Shown one piece after another: positions 7,997-16,274 of a stretch of 64,000 nt of DNA (the stretch's first letter is position 1; each line of letters begins with the position of its first letter). The notes beneath the pieces were generated by a model that saw only the letters and a list, made by a program, of their open reading frames with translations, had not been told where the DNA came from and searched no databases. The DNA lies in assembly GCA_021323315.1 (NCBI GenBank), contig JAJTCQ010000001.1, positions 37,936-101,935 on the forward strand. The letters are read 5' to 3'. Source of the stretch: Gaiellaceae bacterium. Its GTDB lineage: Bacteria; Actinomycetota; Thermoleophilia; Gaiellales; Gaiellaceae. A program made the position numbers and the translations under genes.

Positions 7997-8623
7997 GTGT
8001 TCACCCACACCTCGTGGGTCGAGGACCGTTCGGACTCGTACGAACGGCTGGAGTTTCTGGGTGACAGCGTGCTCGAGCTCGCCATTGCGCGCGCCGTCTT
8101 CGACCGCTTTCCCGGCGCCTCCGAAGGCCGGCTTGCCAAGGTGCGCGCGCACGTCGTGTCCCGGCAGAGCTGCGCTGCGGTCGCGAAGGAGCTCGGCCTC
8201 GGCGACCGGCTGCTGGAGTTCGCGCGCGAGGCGCCTCGCGACGAGCTCCAGCGCATCTCTCGCAGCCGCAACGTCCTCGCGGCGGTGCTCGAGGCCGCGA
8301 TCGCCGCCGTCTACCTCGAGCACGGGTTCGAGGCGATCGAGCCGGCAATCGTGGACGCGTTCTCCGAGCGCATCGAGTACGCGCGCTCGAGTCACGTCGA
8401 CTACAAGACGGAGCTGCAGGAGGCGTTGGCGCGAACGGGCCGGCAGGTGCACTACACGGTGCTCGAGGTCGAGGGGCCGCCCCACGACCGTCGCTTCGTC
8501 TGCGCCGCCCATGTCGCCGGCGAACAGCTCGGCATCGGCCGGGGCTCGACCAAGAAGGCGGCCGAGCAGGAGGCCGCACGCCAGGCACTCGACGCCCTCG
8601 GGGTCGTGCCGGAACGCATCTGA
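7997..8623 (+). CDS. rnc: Ribonuclease III
   Basis: Double-strand-specific RNase processing rRNA precursors and mRNAs. It contains the signature YERLEFLGDSVLELAIA with the catalytic acidic residues, a second acidic cluster NVLAAVLEAAIAAVYLE, and a C-terminal double-stranded-RNA-binding domain (DYKTELQEALARTG ... STKKAAEQEAARQAL). The 208-aa ORF is short at the N-terminus: GTG 7997 begins right at VFTHTSW, yet the family has about 20 more residues, and the sequence upstream reads LGRLISRLPPVRLEQ in frame with no ATG/GTG/TTG. A CTG at 7961 is the only plausible upstream start. Function is secure, start is not. Confidence 0.92.
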   Translation: MFTHTSWVEDRSDSYERLEFLGDSVLELAIARAVFDRFPGASEGRLAKVRAHVVSRQSCAAVAKELGLGDRLLEFAREAPRDELQRISRSRNVLAAVLEAAIAAVYLEHGFEAIEPAIVDAFSERIEYARSSHVDYKTELQEALARTGRQVHYTVLEVEGPPHDRRFVCAAHVAGEQLGIGRGSTKKAAEQEAARQALDALGVVPERI

Positions 8624-8656
8624 GTCGTCCGAGACGACCGCGAGAATCCTCTCCCG

Positions 8657-11308
8657 GTGCACCTGCGCTCGCTCCGCATCCGCGGCTTCAAGTCGTTCCC
8701 GGACTCGCTCGAGATCAGTCTCGAGCCGGGGGTCGCCGTCATCGTCGGGCCGAACGGCTCGGGGAAGTCGAACATCGCCGATGCGATCGTCTGGGCGGCC
8801 GGCTCCCTGACACCGTCCGAGCTTCGCGCGGAGAAGCCGGACGACGTCCTGTTCGCGGGCGGTGGGGATCGCCGGGCCGCGGAGCACTGCGAGGTGGAGC
8901 TCGTCTTCGACAACGAGGATGGCGCCTGGCCCGACCTCGAGTTCTCGGAGGTGTCGATCGCGCGGCGGCTCGTCCGTGGCGCGGAAGGCCAGTACCTCGT
9001 GAACCGCGCCGCCGTGCGGCGAACCGATCTCGTGGAGATCCTCGCCGATGTGGGGCTCGGCGCGGCGATGCACTCGATCGTCGGGCAGGGGAAGGTCGAG
9101 CAGGTGCTCGCATCCAAGGCCGAGGACCGGCGCGCGTTCGTGGAGGAGGCGGCCGGGCTCGGCAAGTTCAAGCGCCGGAGACATCGTGCCGAGCTCAAGC
9201 TCGCTCGCGTTGCCGTTCAGGTCGAGCGCGCGCGCGACGTCGAGGACGAGGTGCGCAAGCGGCTGCGCCCGCTGGCGTTGCAGGCCACGGCCGCCGAGCG
9301 CGCGGAGAAGCTCGGCTCGGAGATCGCAGGGTTGCGCGCACGCATTGCGCAGCTCGATCTCGCCGAATTCGGCGCGCGCCGCTCCGAGGCTGAGGAGAGC
9401 CGTGACACGGCTGCGTTCGCGAAGAGGGGCGCCCAGGGAAGACTGGAGGGCTTGCTGGTCGATCGCGCGCGCGCCGAGGACGAATTGTCGGACGCGGCGG
9501 GCCGGCGAGAGTCTGCGGTTGCGGCGCGGTATCGGCTCCAGGGCGGCTGCGAGCGTCTCGAGTTGCGGGCGGAGTCGGCAGCCGCGCTGCTCGAGCGCTT
9601 CCGCAGCGAGACGCCTGCAGCGGACGACGAGCCCGGAGCTCAGAGCGATCTCGCCCGTCTCGAGCTGGAGGCGGGTCGGGCGGCGGACGCGGCGCGGAGC
9701 GCCGAGCGCGAGCGCATCGCCGTCTCCGAGCGTGCGGAGCTCGTGGCCGAGCGTTTCCGCGCGCTCGAGCAGGCGCTGGCCGAGCAGGAGGGCCTGCCGC
9801 CGGCAGCTCGTGCCCTCGCGGAGGAGGGCGCTCGCCTCGCTCTGGCCGAACTCGACGTCCCGTCGGGCGACGAGCGCGCGGTCGCGGCCGCGCTGCGGTC
9901 GCGGGCGTCGGCCGTGCTCGCGGACGACCCGACCGTCGGGCTGGCCCTGCTGCAACGCGCTCGCGCGGCAGGCCTCGGAAGCCTCACGGTGCTCGCGGGG
10001 CGCCCGCCGCAAGAGCTCGTGGCGGAGTTCCCCGTCGTGCCGCTCGACGAGCTGCTCGACGTCTCCACACCGTCGGTGACGGCCGAGGGCTTCGGCTACG
10101 ACCCGGCGCGCGGCGAGCTGTGGTTCGTGGGCGAGACCGCAGAGGCCGTCCTGCTCGAGCTCCAGAGCCGGCGGAGCGCACTCGCCGCCGAGGCGTCGGC
10201 ACTCGCCGAGGACGTCGCTGCGGCGACGAGTGCCGCCGAGGCCGCAGCCGGCCGGGCCACAGCGGCCGAGACCGCGCTCGGTCGCGCGCCGAGGATGCGC
10301 GCGACGGCGATCGACGCCCGGACGCTCGGCCGCCTCGTGGATCTCGCGACGGCACTCCGGCAGGGAGTGGAGGATGCCCGACGCGCGGGGAGCCGCTTCG
10401 AAGCACCGCTGCGCGCCAGGGTCGACGCGGGCGCCACCCGCGCGCGCGATCTCGGCGACGAGCTCCGACGCCTCGGGGCGGCAGAGGTGGCCCTGCGGCG
10501 TGAGCTGGAGGAGGCGAGCGCAGCGGTCACGGCCAGGGATGTCGAGATCGCGCGGATCGACGCCGACGTGGCGGACGCGAGGCGGCGGCTCGATTCGGCG
10601 GGAAAGGTCGAGGCCGCGGACGGAGACGACCGCGCCGAGCTCGTCGCCCGCGTCGAGCGACTCGAGAACCGCCGCGTCACGCTCGGCCAGGTCAATCCGC
10701 TCGCACGCGAGGAGTACGAGGCCGAGAAGGAGCGGCTCGACGACCTGAAGATGCAGCGTGCCGATCTCGAGCAGAGCCTCGAGGAGCTCGAGAAGCTCCG
10801 CGCCGAGCTGACGGCGACCGTCGAGCGCCGCTTCGCGGAGACCTTCGCCGCGGTGGCCGAGCACTTCGAGGAGGTCGCGGCCACGCTCTTCCCCGGCGGT
10901 GAGGGCAGGCTCCGGCTGGTCGAGTCGGAGGAGGAAGGCATCGAGCCGGGGATCGAGGTCGAGCTGCGTCCCGCCGGCAAACGGATCACCCGCCTCTCCC
11001 TGCTGTCGGGCGGCGAGAAGGCGCTCGGCGCGATCGCGTTCCTCTTCGCGCTCTTCCTTGCGAGGCCCTGTGCGTTCTATCTCCTCGACGAGGTCGAAGC
11101 GGCGCTCGACGACACGAACATCGCGCGCTTCGTCGAACTCCTGCGTCGCTACTCCGATCGCGCGCAGTTCGTCGTCGTGACGCATCAGAAGAGGACGATG
11201 GAGGCCGCCGATATCCTCTACGGCGTGACGATGGGGCCTGACGGCGTCTCGCAGGTCGTTTCCCGGCGGCTTCCGCACCACCAGCAACCCCTCGCTGCTG
11301 CGGTGTGA
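8657..11308 (+). CDS. smc: Chromosome segregation protein SMC (unusually short)
   Basis: Condensin ATPase of chromosome organisation. N-terminal MHLRSLRIRGFKSFPDSLEI, Walker A GPNGSGKSNI (about residue 33) and conserved GQGKVEQVLASKAEDRR; C-terminal LSGGEKALGAIAFLFAL signature and Walker B FYLLDEVEAALDDTN. Between them are two coiled-coil arms (about 170-400 and 490-770) flanking a small hinge-like segment (about 405-490). Total 883 aa against roughly 1150-1200 in most bacterial SMCs: both arms and the hinge are shortened. Start GTG 8657, 34 nt after rnc. ScpA/ScpB are not in the window. Confidence 0.92.
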   Translation: MHLRSLRIRGFKSFPDSLEISLEPGVAVIVGPNGSGKSNIADAIVWAAGSLTPSELRAEKPDDVLFAGGGDRRAAEHCEVELVFDNEDGAWPDLEFSEVSIARRLVRGAEGQYLVNRAAVRRTDLVEILADVGLGAAMHSIVGQGKVEQVLASKAEDRRAFVEEAAGLGKFKRRRHRAELKLARVAVQVERARDVEDEVRKRLRPLALQATAAERAEKLGSEIAGLRARIAQLDLAEFGARRSEAEESRDTAAFAKRGAQGRLEGLLVDRARAEDELSDAAGRRESAVAARYRLQGGCERLELRAESAAALLERFRSETPAADDEPGAQSDLARLELEAGRAADAARSAERERIAVSERAELVAERFRALEQALAEQEGLPPAARALAEEGARLALAELDVPSGDERAVAAALRSRASAVLADDPTVGLALLQRARAAGLGSLTVLAGRPPQELVAEFPVVPLDELLDVSTPSVTAEGFGYDPARGELWFVGETAEAVLLELQSRRSALAAEASALAEDVAAATSAAEAAAGRATAAETALGRAPRMRATAIDARTLGRLVDLATALRQGVEDARRAGSRFEAPLRARVDAGATRARDLGDELRRLGAAEVALRRELEEASAAVTARDVEIARIDADVADARRRLDSAGKVEAADGDDRAELVARVERLENRRVTLGQVNPLAREEYEAEKERLDDLKMQRADLEQSLEELEKLRAELTATVERRFAETFAAVAEHFEEVAATLFPGGEGRLRLVESEEEGIEPGIEVELRPAGKRITRLSLLSGGEKALGAIAFLFALFLARPCAFYLLDEVEAALDDTNIARFVELLRRYSDRAQFVVVTHQKRTMEAADILYGVTMGPDGVSQVVSRRLPHHQQPLAAAV

Positions 11309-11339
11309 GCGACGTTCGCCTGCGGCGAACGTTCACGGC

Positions 11340-11420
11340 GGAAACCATGTTTCGCCCGTGTGCCCCCTTCTTCCGGGTCTGGGGAACCTCCTGCTTCCGC
11401 ACACTCCTCCACGCTCACGA
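11340..11420. repeat. Dispersed intergenic repeat, copy 1
   Basis: The spacer between smc and ftsY begins GGAAACCATGTTTCGCCCG and ends CCTCCACGCTCACG. It aligns over about 80 nt with the spacer between aceA and aceB (55008-55087), sharing GGAAACCA, CCCG, GTGC, CCCTTC, GGGGA and CCTCC-CGCTCACG blocks (roughly two-thirds identity by eye). Both copies lie in the same orientation, just before a gene start. Confidence 0.55.
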
Positions 11421-11438
11421 GGTAACCGAGGTTGCATC

Positions 11439-12386
11439 GTGAGCTACACCTGGTCGGAGCTCCTCGGCGACGATGTCGCGCCCGAGGACGAGTCCGAGCG
11501 CACCGGGTTCTTCGCGCGGATGCGGGAGTCCCTCGCGAAGAGTCGGACGGCGCTCACCGCCGAGCTCGCGTCCGCCGGCTTCGACTCGTCGGACGACGAG
11601 GCGTGGGAGCGGCTCGAGGAGGCGTTGATCCGAAGCGACGTCGGCGTCCCCGCGACAGCCGAGCTCGTGCGAAGACTCGAGGCCAGGGGCCTCACCGGTG
11701 GCCTCGAGGACGCGCTCGCCGCCGAGGTCGAGGAGCTCTTCGGCGACCCGCCGACCCTGGCCGTCGCTGCGAGGCCGAGCGTGATTCTCGTCGTGGGCGT
11801 CAACGGCACCGGGAAGACGACGACGATCGGGAAGCTGGCGCGCAAGCTCCACGAGCACGGGCGGTCGGTGCTCGTCGGCGCGGCGGACACCTTTCGCGCG
11901 GCCGCCGAGGAGCAGCTCGAGATCTGGGCAGAGCGGGCCGGCGCGGACTTCGTCGGCGCGCCACGCGGCGCGGATCCCGCGGCCGTCGCCTTCGACGCCG
12001 TCGAGGCGGCGCGGGCTCGAGGACGTGACGTGGCCATCATCGACACCGCCGGCAGGCTCCATACCCAGACGAACCTCATGGCCGAGCTCGAGAAGGTGCG
12101 GCGCGTGATCGAGGGCCGCGTCGAGGGCGCGCCGCACGAGACGCTGCTCGTCGTCGACGCGACCACGGGTCAGAACGGCCTCCAGCAGGCGAAGCTCTTC
12201 GGTGCGACGGCAAGCGTTACCGGGGTCGCGCTGACGAAGCTCGACGGCAGCGCCCGCGGAGGCGTCGCAATCGCAATCGCGGTCGAGCTGGGTCTTCCCG
12301 TGAAGCTCGTCGGTGTCGGCGAGGGCGTCGAGGATCTCCGCCCGTTCGACGCCGGCGACTACGCACGCGCCCTGATCTCCCCCTGA
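11439..12386 (+). CDS. ftsY: Signal recognition particle receptor FtsY
   Basis: SRP-type GTPase that docks ribosome-SRP complexes at the membrane. The 315-aa product lacks the long acidic A domain of E. coli and has only a short acidic N-terminus (VSYTWSELLGDDVAPEDESE), then the NG domain: G1 GVNGTGKTTTIGKLARKL, DTFRAAAEEQLE, G3 DTAGRLHTQTNLMAEL, G4 TKLDGSARGG. The track start at 11358 lies within the repeat; GTG 11439 is preferred. Its partner Ffh is encoded at 19297, separated by the accessory island. Confidence 0.94.
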   Translation: MSYTWSELLGDDVAPEDESERTGFFARMRESLAKSRTALTAELASAGFDSSDDEAWERLEEALIRSDVGVPATAELVRRLEARGLTGGLEDALAAEVEELFGDPPTLAVAARPSVILVVGVNGTGKTTTIGKLARKLHEHGRSVLVGAADTFRAAAEEQLEIWAERAGADFVGAPRGADPAAVAFDAVEAARARGRDVAIIDTAGRLHTQTNLMAELEKVRRVIEGRVEGAPHETLLVVDATTGQNGLQQAKLFGATASVTGVALTKLDGSARGGVAIAIAVELGLPVKLVGVGEGVEDLRPFDAGDYARALISP

Positions 12387-12495
12387 GTAGGGGTGCGAAT
12401 CACTGGATCGAGGGCTTTAGGTCGTTGCGTGGGTCCTCGGGCCCGCGTACGCTGTGGCACGACCCCTGAGGCGACGCAGGCAAGGAGGACTGGGA

Positions 12496-12840
12496 ATGGC
12501 TGTCGCGATGACCATGCACTGGCCAGGCTTGACCTCGGACCAGTACGACGCCGTCATGGCCAAGCTCGGCCTCGACGCGAACCCGCCTGCTGGCTCGGTG
12601 CTGCATGCGGCGACGGAGACGGATCACGGGATCGACGTGTTCGAACTGTGGCAGACCGAGCAGGCGTTCAACAGCTTCCTCGAGCAGAGGATGCTGCCGG
12701 TCGTGAGCGAACTCGGCATCACGGGCGAGCCCTCCATCACGATCGTTCCGCTGCACAACCTGTACGCCGCCGATCCCGACATGATCGACCGGATCGGCGC
12801 TGTCTCGCTTCCGGCTGCGGTCGCGAGCTGGGCTAGCTAA
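12496..12840 (+). CDS. Conserved protein, probable dimeric alpha-beta barrel
   Basis: A 114-aa soluble protein of the type MHWPGLTSDQYDAVMAKLG ... VFELWQTEQAFNSFLEQR ... GEPSITIVPLHNLY. The pattern (short beta strand, helix with QYD, W-x-S/T-x-E-x-F) resembles small ABM-like dimeric alpha-beta barrel proteins of Actinobacteria; no catalytic residue can be assigned. ATG 12496 has a strong Shine-Dalgarno AAGGAGG 7 nt upstream, which decides against the track start at 12454. A strong terminator follows, so it is a monocistronic unit. Confidence 0.75.
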   Translation: MAVAMTMHWPGLTSDQYDAVMAKLGLDANPPAGSVLHAATETDHGIDVFELWQTEQAFNSFLEQRMLPVVSELGITGEPSITIVPLHNLYAADPDMIDRIGAVSLPAAVASWAS

Positions 12841-12848
12841 TGGTGCGT

Positions 12849-12874
12849 GGAGGCGCGTCCCCGGACGCGCCTCC
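12849..12874 (+). terminator. Strong hairpin terminator
   Basis: GGAGGCGCGTCC-cc-GGACGCGCCTCC is a perfect 12-bp inverted repeat starting 8 nt after the stop of the preceding gene, followed by GCCTTCT. It insulates that gene from the small membrane gene, whose -10 box begins 7 nt later. Confidence 0.8.
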
Positions 12875-12880
12875 GCCTTC

Positions 12881-12886
12881 TAGGAT
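12881..12886 (+). promoter_or_regulatory. -10 box TAGGAT (leaderless geometry)
   Basis: TAGGAT, 6 nt, then GTG 12893. It sits immediately after a strong terminator, so it is well placed to be the sole promoter of the small membrane gene. Confidence 0.5.
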
Positions 12887-12892
12887 CGGGGC

Positions 12893-13093
12893 GTGACCGA
12901 GCGCCGCGAAACGACCATCGGATTCGGCCCAGTCGGGCTCGCCGGATGGGGGCTCCTCGTGCTCGGTGTGCTGCTTCGGCGGCGCTTCGTGGCGCTCCTG
13001 GGCCTCGGCGCTGTGGTCGCAGACGTCACCGTCGCCGAGCTCGGCGGCTTCAAAGCGGTGAACGAGAGTCGCAGCGACGCCTCAGTCGCCTGA
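12893..13093 (+). CDS. Small membrane protein (66 aa), unknown
   Basis: Starts MTERRETTIGFGPVGLAGWG followed by hydrophobic LLVLGVLL, a basic turn RRRF and a second hydrophobic segment VALLGLGAVVADVTVAELGG, so one or two membrane passes. Supported by its own terminator-promoter boundary (TAGGAT 6 nt before GTG) and G/C third positions. Not recognised as a family. It faces the accessory cyclase island convergently. Confidence 0.5.
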   Translation: MTERRETTIGFGPVGLAGWGLLVLGVLLRRRFVALLGLGAVVADVTVAELGGFKAVNESRSDASVA

Positions 13094-13110
13094 GCCGTCG
13101 CTGCGCAGCC

Positions 13111-13350
13111 CTAGCTACGTGGCGTCGCACCGATCGAGAACGTCTTGACGTTCTGGTTCTCGATCTCCACTTGCATGAAGGTGATGTCGAACCACTTCGG
13201 TCCGGTCCCTTCTTCCCCGCCGGTTACGAATCTCGACTCGTTGACGATCTGCTCGGCGAGGCCCTTCAGCGCCTCGTCCACCGTTGCGGGTCGTCCCGTG
13301 GATTCGCCCACGTAGACTGTCTTCTCGCCGCCTGGTCTTGGCTCTCCCAT
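13111..13350 (-). CDS. Small dodecin-like protein A
   Basis: A 79-aa protein encoded 34 nt after the stop of cyclase gene A, same strand, with GGAGG upstream of the ATG. The order is a short strand EKTVYVGEST, a helix VDEALKGLAEQIVNES, then WFDITFMQVEIENQNVKTFSI. Dodecins (flavin-binding, 65-75 aa) have the same beta-alpha-beta-beta plan with a conserved WFEV at the start of strand two, so a dodecin-like fold is inferred. It pairs with small protein B ([WY]F[DE][IV]xxxQVxI motif shared). Ligand and function unknown; operon linkage implies a role with the cyclase-domain protein. Confidence 0.65.
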   Translation of the reverse strand: MGEPRPGGEKTVYVGESTGRPATVDEALKGLAEQIVNESRFVTGGEEGTGPKWFDITFMQVEIENQNVKTFSIGATPRS

Positions 13351-13384
13351 CGTCCCAGCCTCCAGTCTTGGTGACGCGGGGATC

Positions 13385-16069
13385 CTACGGCTTCGCCTCG
13401 ATCAACACAATGTCGCGAAGGGCACGCCCTTCCCGCTCGAGCTCGTCGAACGCAATGCGACCGAGCCGCGCCTCGAGCACAGGCGTGAACCGCTCGAGGA
13501 CAGGGAGCTCGAACTCATCGGGTTCATCCGTGCCGCGAGCAGCCGTCGCGGCGCCCACCAGGCGCGCCGCCGTCTCCGGCGATCCGCTTTCGGCAGCTGC
13601 GCCGGCGAGAACGACAAGGCAGCGGGCACGTGAACGATCGTCCTCGAGATCGGTGTACAACGTCAGGCTCTCGCGCGCTCTGCTCGCGGCGGCCTCGGCC
13701 GCGCCCTCCAGGAGGTCGAGCTCGGCGAGCATGAGTTGCGCAGCCGCAACGTAGGGCACCTCGCCGAGCTCCCGAGCTTGAGAGAGGGAATCCGCGAATG
13801 CCTCGCGAGCGCGGCGGAAGTCGTGCGCGTGGAACGCGGCGACGCCGAGGTTGTAGATCGCGTCCGCTACGAGGAGCGGGTCGCCGAACCGGATACGGAG
13901 CTGCACTGCTTGCTCGTACTGCGCGAGCGCGAGGTGGTGCTCGCCGCGAGCTGAGTAGACATCCCCGAGCACGGTGGCGGCGGCCGATCGAGCTCGATCG
14001 TCGTCCAGGCGGCTCGCGGCAGCAACGGCGTCGTGTGCGTACTGCTGTGCGACGTCGATGTCGCCTTGCATCCGCGAGAAGAAGCTGAGATACGACAGAG
14101 CGAGGATCTCGTCGCGAGTCTGACCTTCTGCCCGATACACCTCGCGCGCCTCGTCGAACATGCTTCGCGCGGCGCCCCAGTCGCTCTGGGCAGCGGCCTG
14201 GAGGGCCGCCGTTCGAAGGGCCGCGGCCCGCACGTCGGCAGGCGCTCCGTCTGCGAGTGACAGCCCGAGAGACAGCCACCGGCGGGCGTCGCTGACATGC
14301 GCGTGTGCGCGCCAGAACCGCTCGAGTGCCGAGATCGCGCGTAGAGCGTCCTCGGCCCGACCCGAGGCGAGGAGCCAGTCGAGGGCCGCCCCCAAGTTGT
14401 CGAACTCAACCTCGAGCCTGTCGAGCCACGCCGCCTGCTCCATGCCGGCGAGCTCGCGCTCTGCTTCGAGGGCGAGTGCGAGGAACTGCTCGGCATGGCG
14501 CTGCCGCAGCTCGTCGAGTCGCCCCTCGGACGCTTCGTGCTCGAGGGCGTACTCGCGGACAGTTCTCAGCATCGAGAGCCGGAGCTCACCGTCCGCCGAC
14601 TCGGCTCGAATCAGGCTCCACCCGACGAGCGCTTCGAGATCGCGCAGGAACTCGGGGCCCGTGTCTGCGATCTTGCGCGCATCGTCGAGCGAACCGCTGT
14701 CCGCGAAGACGGCCAGCGTCCCGGCCAGTGCGCGCTGGCTCGGGCTCAGCCGCTGGTAGCTCCAGTCGATTGCGGCGCGCAGCGTCCGCTGTCGCTCGGG
14801 CAGGTCGACCGGGCCCTCCATCTCGAGTGCGAGCCCCTCGCCGAGTGCGCGCAGGATCTCGGTCGGCGGCAGGAGCGCGAGGCGGGCTGCGACGAGCTCG
14901 ATCGCGAGCGGCAGGCCGTCGAGCTTCCGGCAGATCTCGTGGACGGACGCGAGAGCGCTCTCTTGCAGCAGGACGCCGCGTGCTGCGGCCAGCTCGATGA
15001 AGAGCGTCGTGGCGTCCTCGATCGACAGCGGCTCGAGCGGCAGAACGCGCTCTGCCGAGAGCCGAAGCGGCGTGCGGCTCGTGGCCAGGATCTGGAGGTC
15101 GGGCAGGCGATGGAGCAGCTCGGCGACGACGGGTGCGACGGTGGGCAGGTGCTCGAGGTTGTCGAGGTAAAGCAGCGCGCCGGAGCCGTCCATGCTGTCG
15201 GCAACCGATTCGAGGACGGTCCGGCCGCCCGACTCGCGCGCGCCGATCGCGCGTGCGATCGCGCTTGGAACGAGCTCGGCATCCAAGACGGGGGCGAGCC
15301 CGACGAGGTGCACTGGCCGATCGAGCGCTGCCCGCGCAGCCACTTCGAGTGCAAGCCGGCTCTTCCCGGCTCCACCTGGGCCGGTGATCGTTGCGAGGCG
15401 CACCTCCGGCGACTCGAGGAGAGCCTCCACGCGAGCAAGGGCGTCCGCGCGCCCGACGAGGCGATGGTGCAAAGCCGGCAGGCTCGTCGCCGTCAGGGTT
15501 TTGAGTGGCGGGAACTCCTCGCGAAGCCCAGGCACGAGGATTTGGAACGCCTGCACAGCAGCCGGAACGTCCTTCAGCCGGTGATGTCCGAGGGGCCGAA
15601 ACGCCGCGCCGGGAAGGGGCTCGGCGCCTGCCATGTCCTTCGTTGCTCGCGTCACGACGATCTGCTCGCCGTGCGCCGAGGCGCACACTCGGGCAGCGAC
15701 GACGACGTCCATCCCGACGTAACCCTCCGGGCCGAGCTCCGGCTCCCCGGTGTGGATGCCGATGCGCAGGCGGTGCGCCTCCTCGTCGGGCCAAGGCTCC
15801 TCCGCGAGCGAGCGCTGGATCGAGGTGGCGGCCGCCACGGCGTCGCTGGCTCGCGAGAACGCGAGGAATACACCGTCGCCGGCCCAGTCGACCTCGACGC
15901 CGCCGTTGTCGGCTGCGGCCATGCGCACGAGCTCGCGCATCCGTGCCCGCGCTGGGCCGAACCGCTTGCCCAGGAGGTGCAGGAGCCGCGTCGACCCCTC
16001 GACGTCGGCGAAGAGGAGCGTCACCGTGCCGGCCGGAAGCCGGCTTGGGGCGTCGTCCGACCCGTTCAC
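13385..16069 (-). CDS. Cyclase-domain / NTPase / TPR signalling protein A
   Basis: An 894-aa multidomain protein. Residues 12-180 form a class III nucleotide cyclase homology domain with metal aspartates D22 (FADVEGST) and D65 (WAGDG) and RIGIHTGE; the usual substrate Lys is replaced by Asp (DWAGDG) and the transition-state Asn by Val (V123 in VVVAAR), so activity is doubtful or altered. Residues 200-470 are an NB-ARC/AAA-like NTPase: Walker A GPGGAGKS (230-237), Walker B ALLYLDNLEHL, SRTPLRL sensor. Then a winged-helix region (about 480-540) and TPR-like helices to the end. Mycobacterial cyclase-ATPase regulators share this plan but end in LuxR domains; none is visible here. TAGACT lies 6 nt before the GTG. 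Confidence 0.88.
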   Translation of the reverse strand: MNGSDDAPSRLPAGTVTLLFADVEGSTRLLHLLGKRFGPARARMRELVRMAAADNGGVEVDWAGDGVFLAFSRASDAVAAATSIQRSLAEEPWPDEEAHRLRIGIHTGEPELGPEGYVGMDVVVAARVCASAHGEQIVVTRATKDMAGAEPLPGAAFRPLGHHRLKDVPAAVQAFQILVPGLREEFPPLKTLTATSLPALHHRLVGRADALARVEALLESPEVRLATITGPGGAGKSRLALEVAARAALDRPVHLVGLAPVLDAELVPSAIARAIGARESGGRTVLESVADSMDGSGALLYLDNLEHLPTVAPVVAELLHRLPDLQILATSRTPLRLSAERVLPLEPLSIEDATTLFIELAAARGVLLQESALASVHEICRKLDGLPLAIELVAARLALLPPTEILRALGEGLALEMEGPVDLPERQRTLRAAIDWSYQRLSPSQRALAGTLAVFADSGSLDDARKIADTGPEFLRDLEALVGWSLIRAESADGELRLSMLRTVREYALEHEASEGRLDELRQRHAEQFLALALEAERELAGMEQAAWLDRLEVEFDNLGAALDWLLASGRAEDALRAISALERFWRAHAHVSDARRWLSLGLSLADGAPADVRAAALRTAALQAAAQSDWGAARSMFDEAREVYRAEGQTRDEILALSYLSFFSRMQGDIDVAQQYAHDAVAAASRLDDDRARSAAATVLGDVYSARGEHHLALAQYEQAVQLRIRFGDPLLVADAIYNLGVAAFHAHDFRRAREAFADSLSQARELGEVPYVAAAQLMLAELDLLEGAAEAAASRARESLTLYTDLEDDRSRARCLVVLAGAAAESGSPETAARLVGAATAARGTDEPDEFELPVLERFTPVLEARLGRIAFDELEREGRALRDIVLIEAKP

Positions 16070-16075
16070 GCAAGA

Positions 16076-16081
16076 AGTCTA
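16076..16081 (-). promoter_or_regulatory. -10 box TAGACT of cyclase gene A (leaderless geometry)
   Basis: TAGACT on the minus strand, 6 nt, then GTG at 16069. The identical arrangement precedes paralogue B, showing the promoter was duplicated with the gene. Confidence 0.55.
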
Positions 16082-16100
16082 GGAGTCGAGGGCGTCGGCG

Positions 16101-16180
16101 TACACTGTCCGGCCGCGTTCGACACGCTCTCCGACAAGCCGCAGGCGACGCTCGGCGGTCTCGGCGGGAACGGCGAGTAG
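16101..16180 (+). pseudogene. Fossil 5' end of ffh left by the duplication
   Basis: TACACTGTCCGGCC followed by GCGTTCGACACGCTCTCCG matches the true ffh promoter and start (19283 onward) except that the GTG start codon is GCG. About 22 codons align (FDTLSDKxQATLGGLG), with several substitutions, then the frame ends at TAG 16178-16180. It is not translatable as Ffh and marks the right edge of duplication unit A. The TACACT -10 box is still intact, so a short transcript could still be made. Confidence 0.85.
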
Positions 16181-16274
16181 GGCTAGTCGGTCTTGCGCGG
16201 AAGCGCGTCTAGCACGTGCGTCCGATTCACTCGAGGCGATGAAGGAAGCGCCTGATGCGAAGGAGCCTTCCGGC

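Larger units (their letters stand above)
13111..16180. repeat. Tandem duplication, unit A
   Basis: This segment contains a small dodecin-like gene, a giant cyclase/NTPase/TPR gene, their promoter and a 5' fragment of ffh. It repeats unit B (16275-19362) in the same order and orientation. Similarity is highest over the cyclase and NTPase regions and over the shared ffh-promoter edge, lower in the TPR region and the small gene. Confidence 0.85.

Noticed and set aside
7886-11287. 1133-aa minus-strand ORF antisense to rnc/smc
   Set aside because: It mirrors the GC-biased codons of smc; composition is Arg/Leu/Glu-rich without any recognisable domain, and smc on the plus strand has clear motifs.
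12847-13374. 175-aa plus-strand ORF over the small membrane gene and dodecin-like gene A
   Set aside because: It starts within the terminator hairpin and is Arg-rich shadow sequence covering two better-supported genes.
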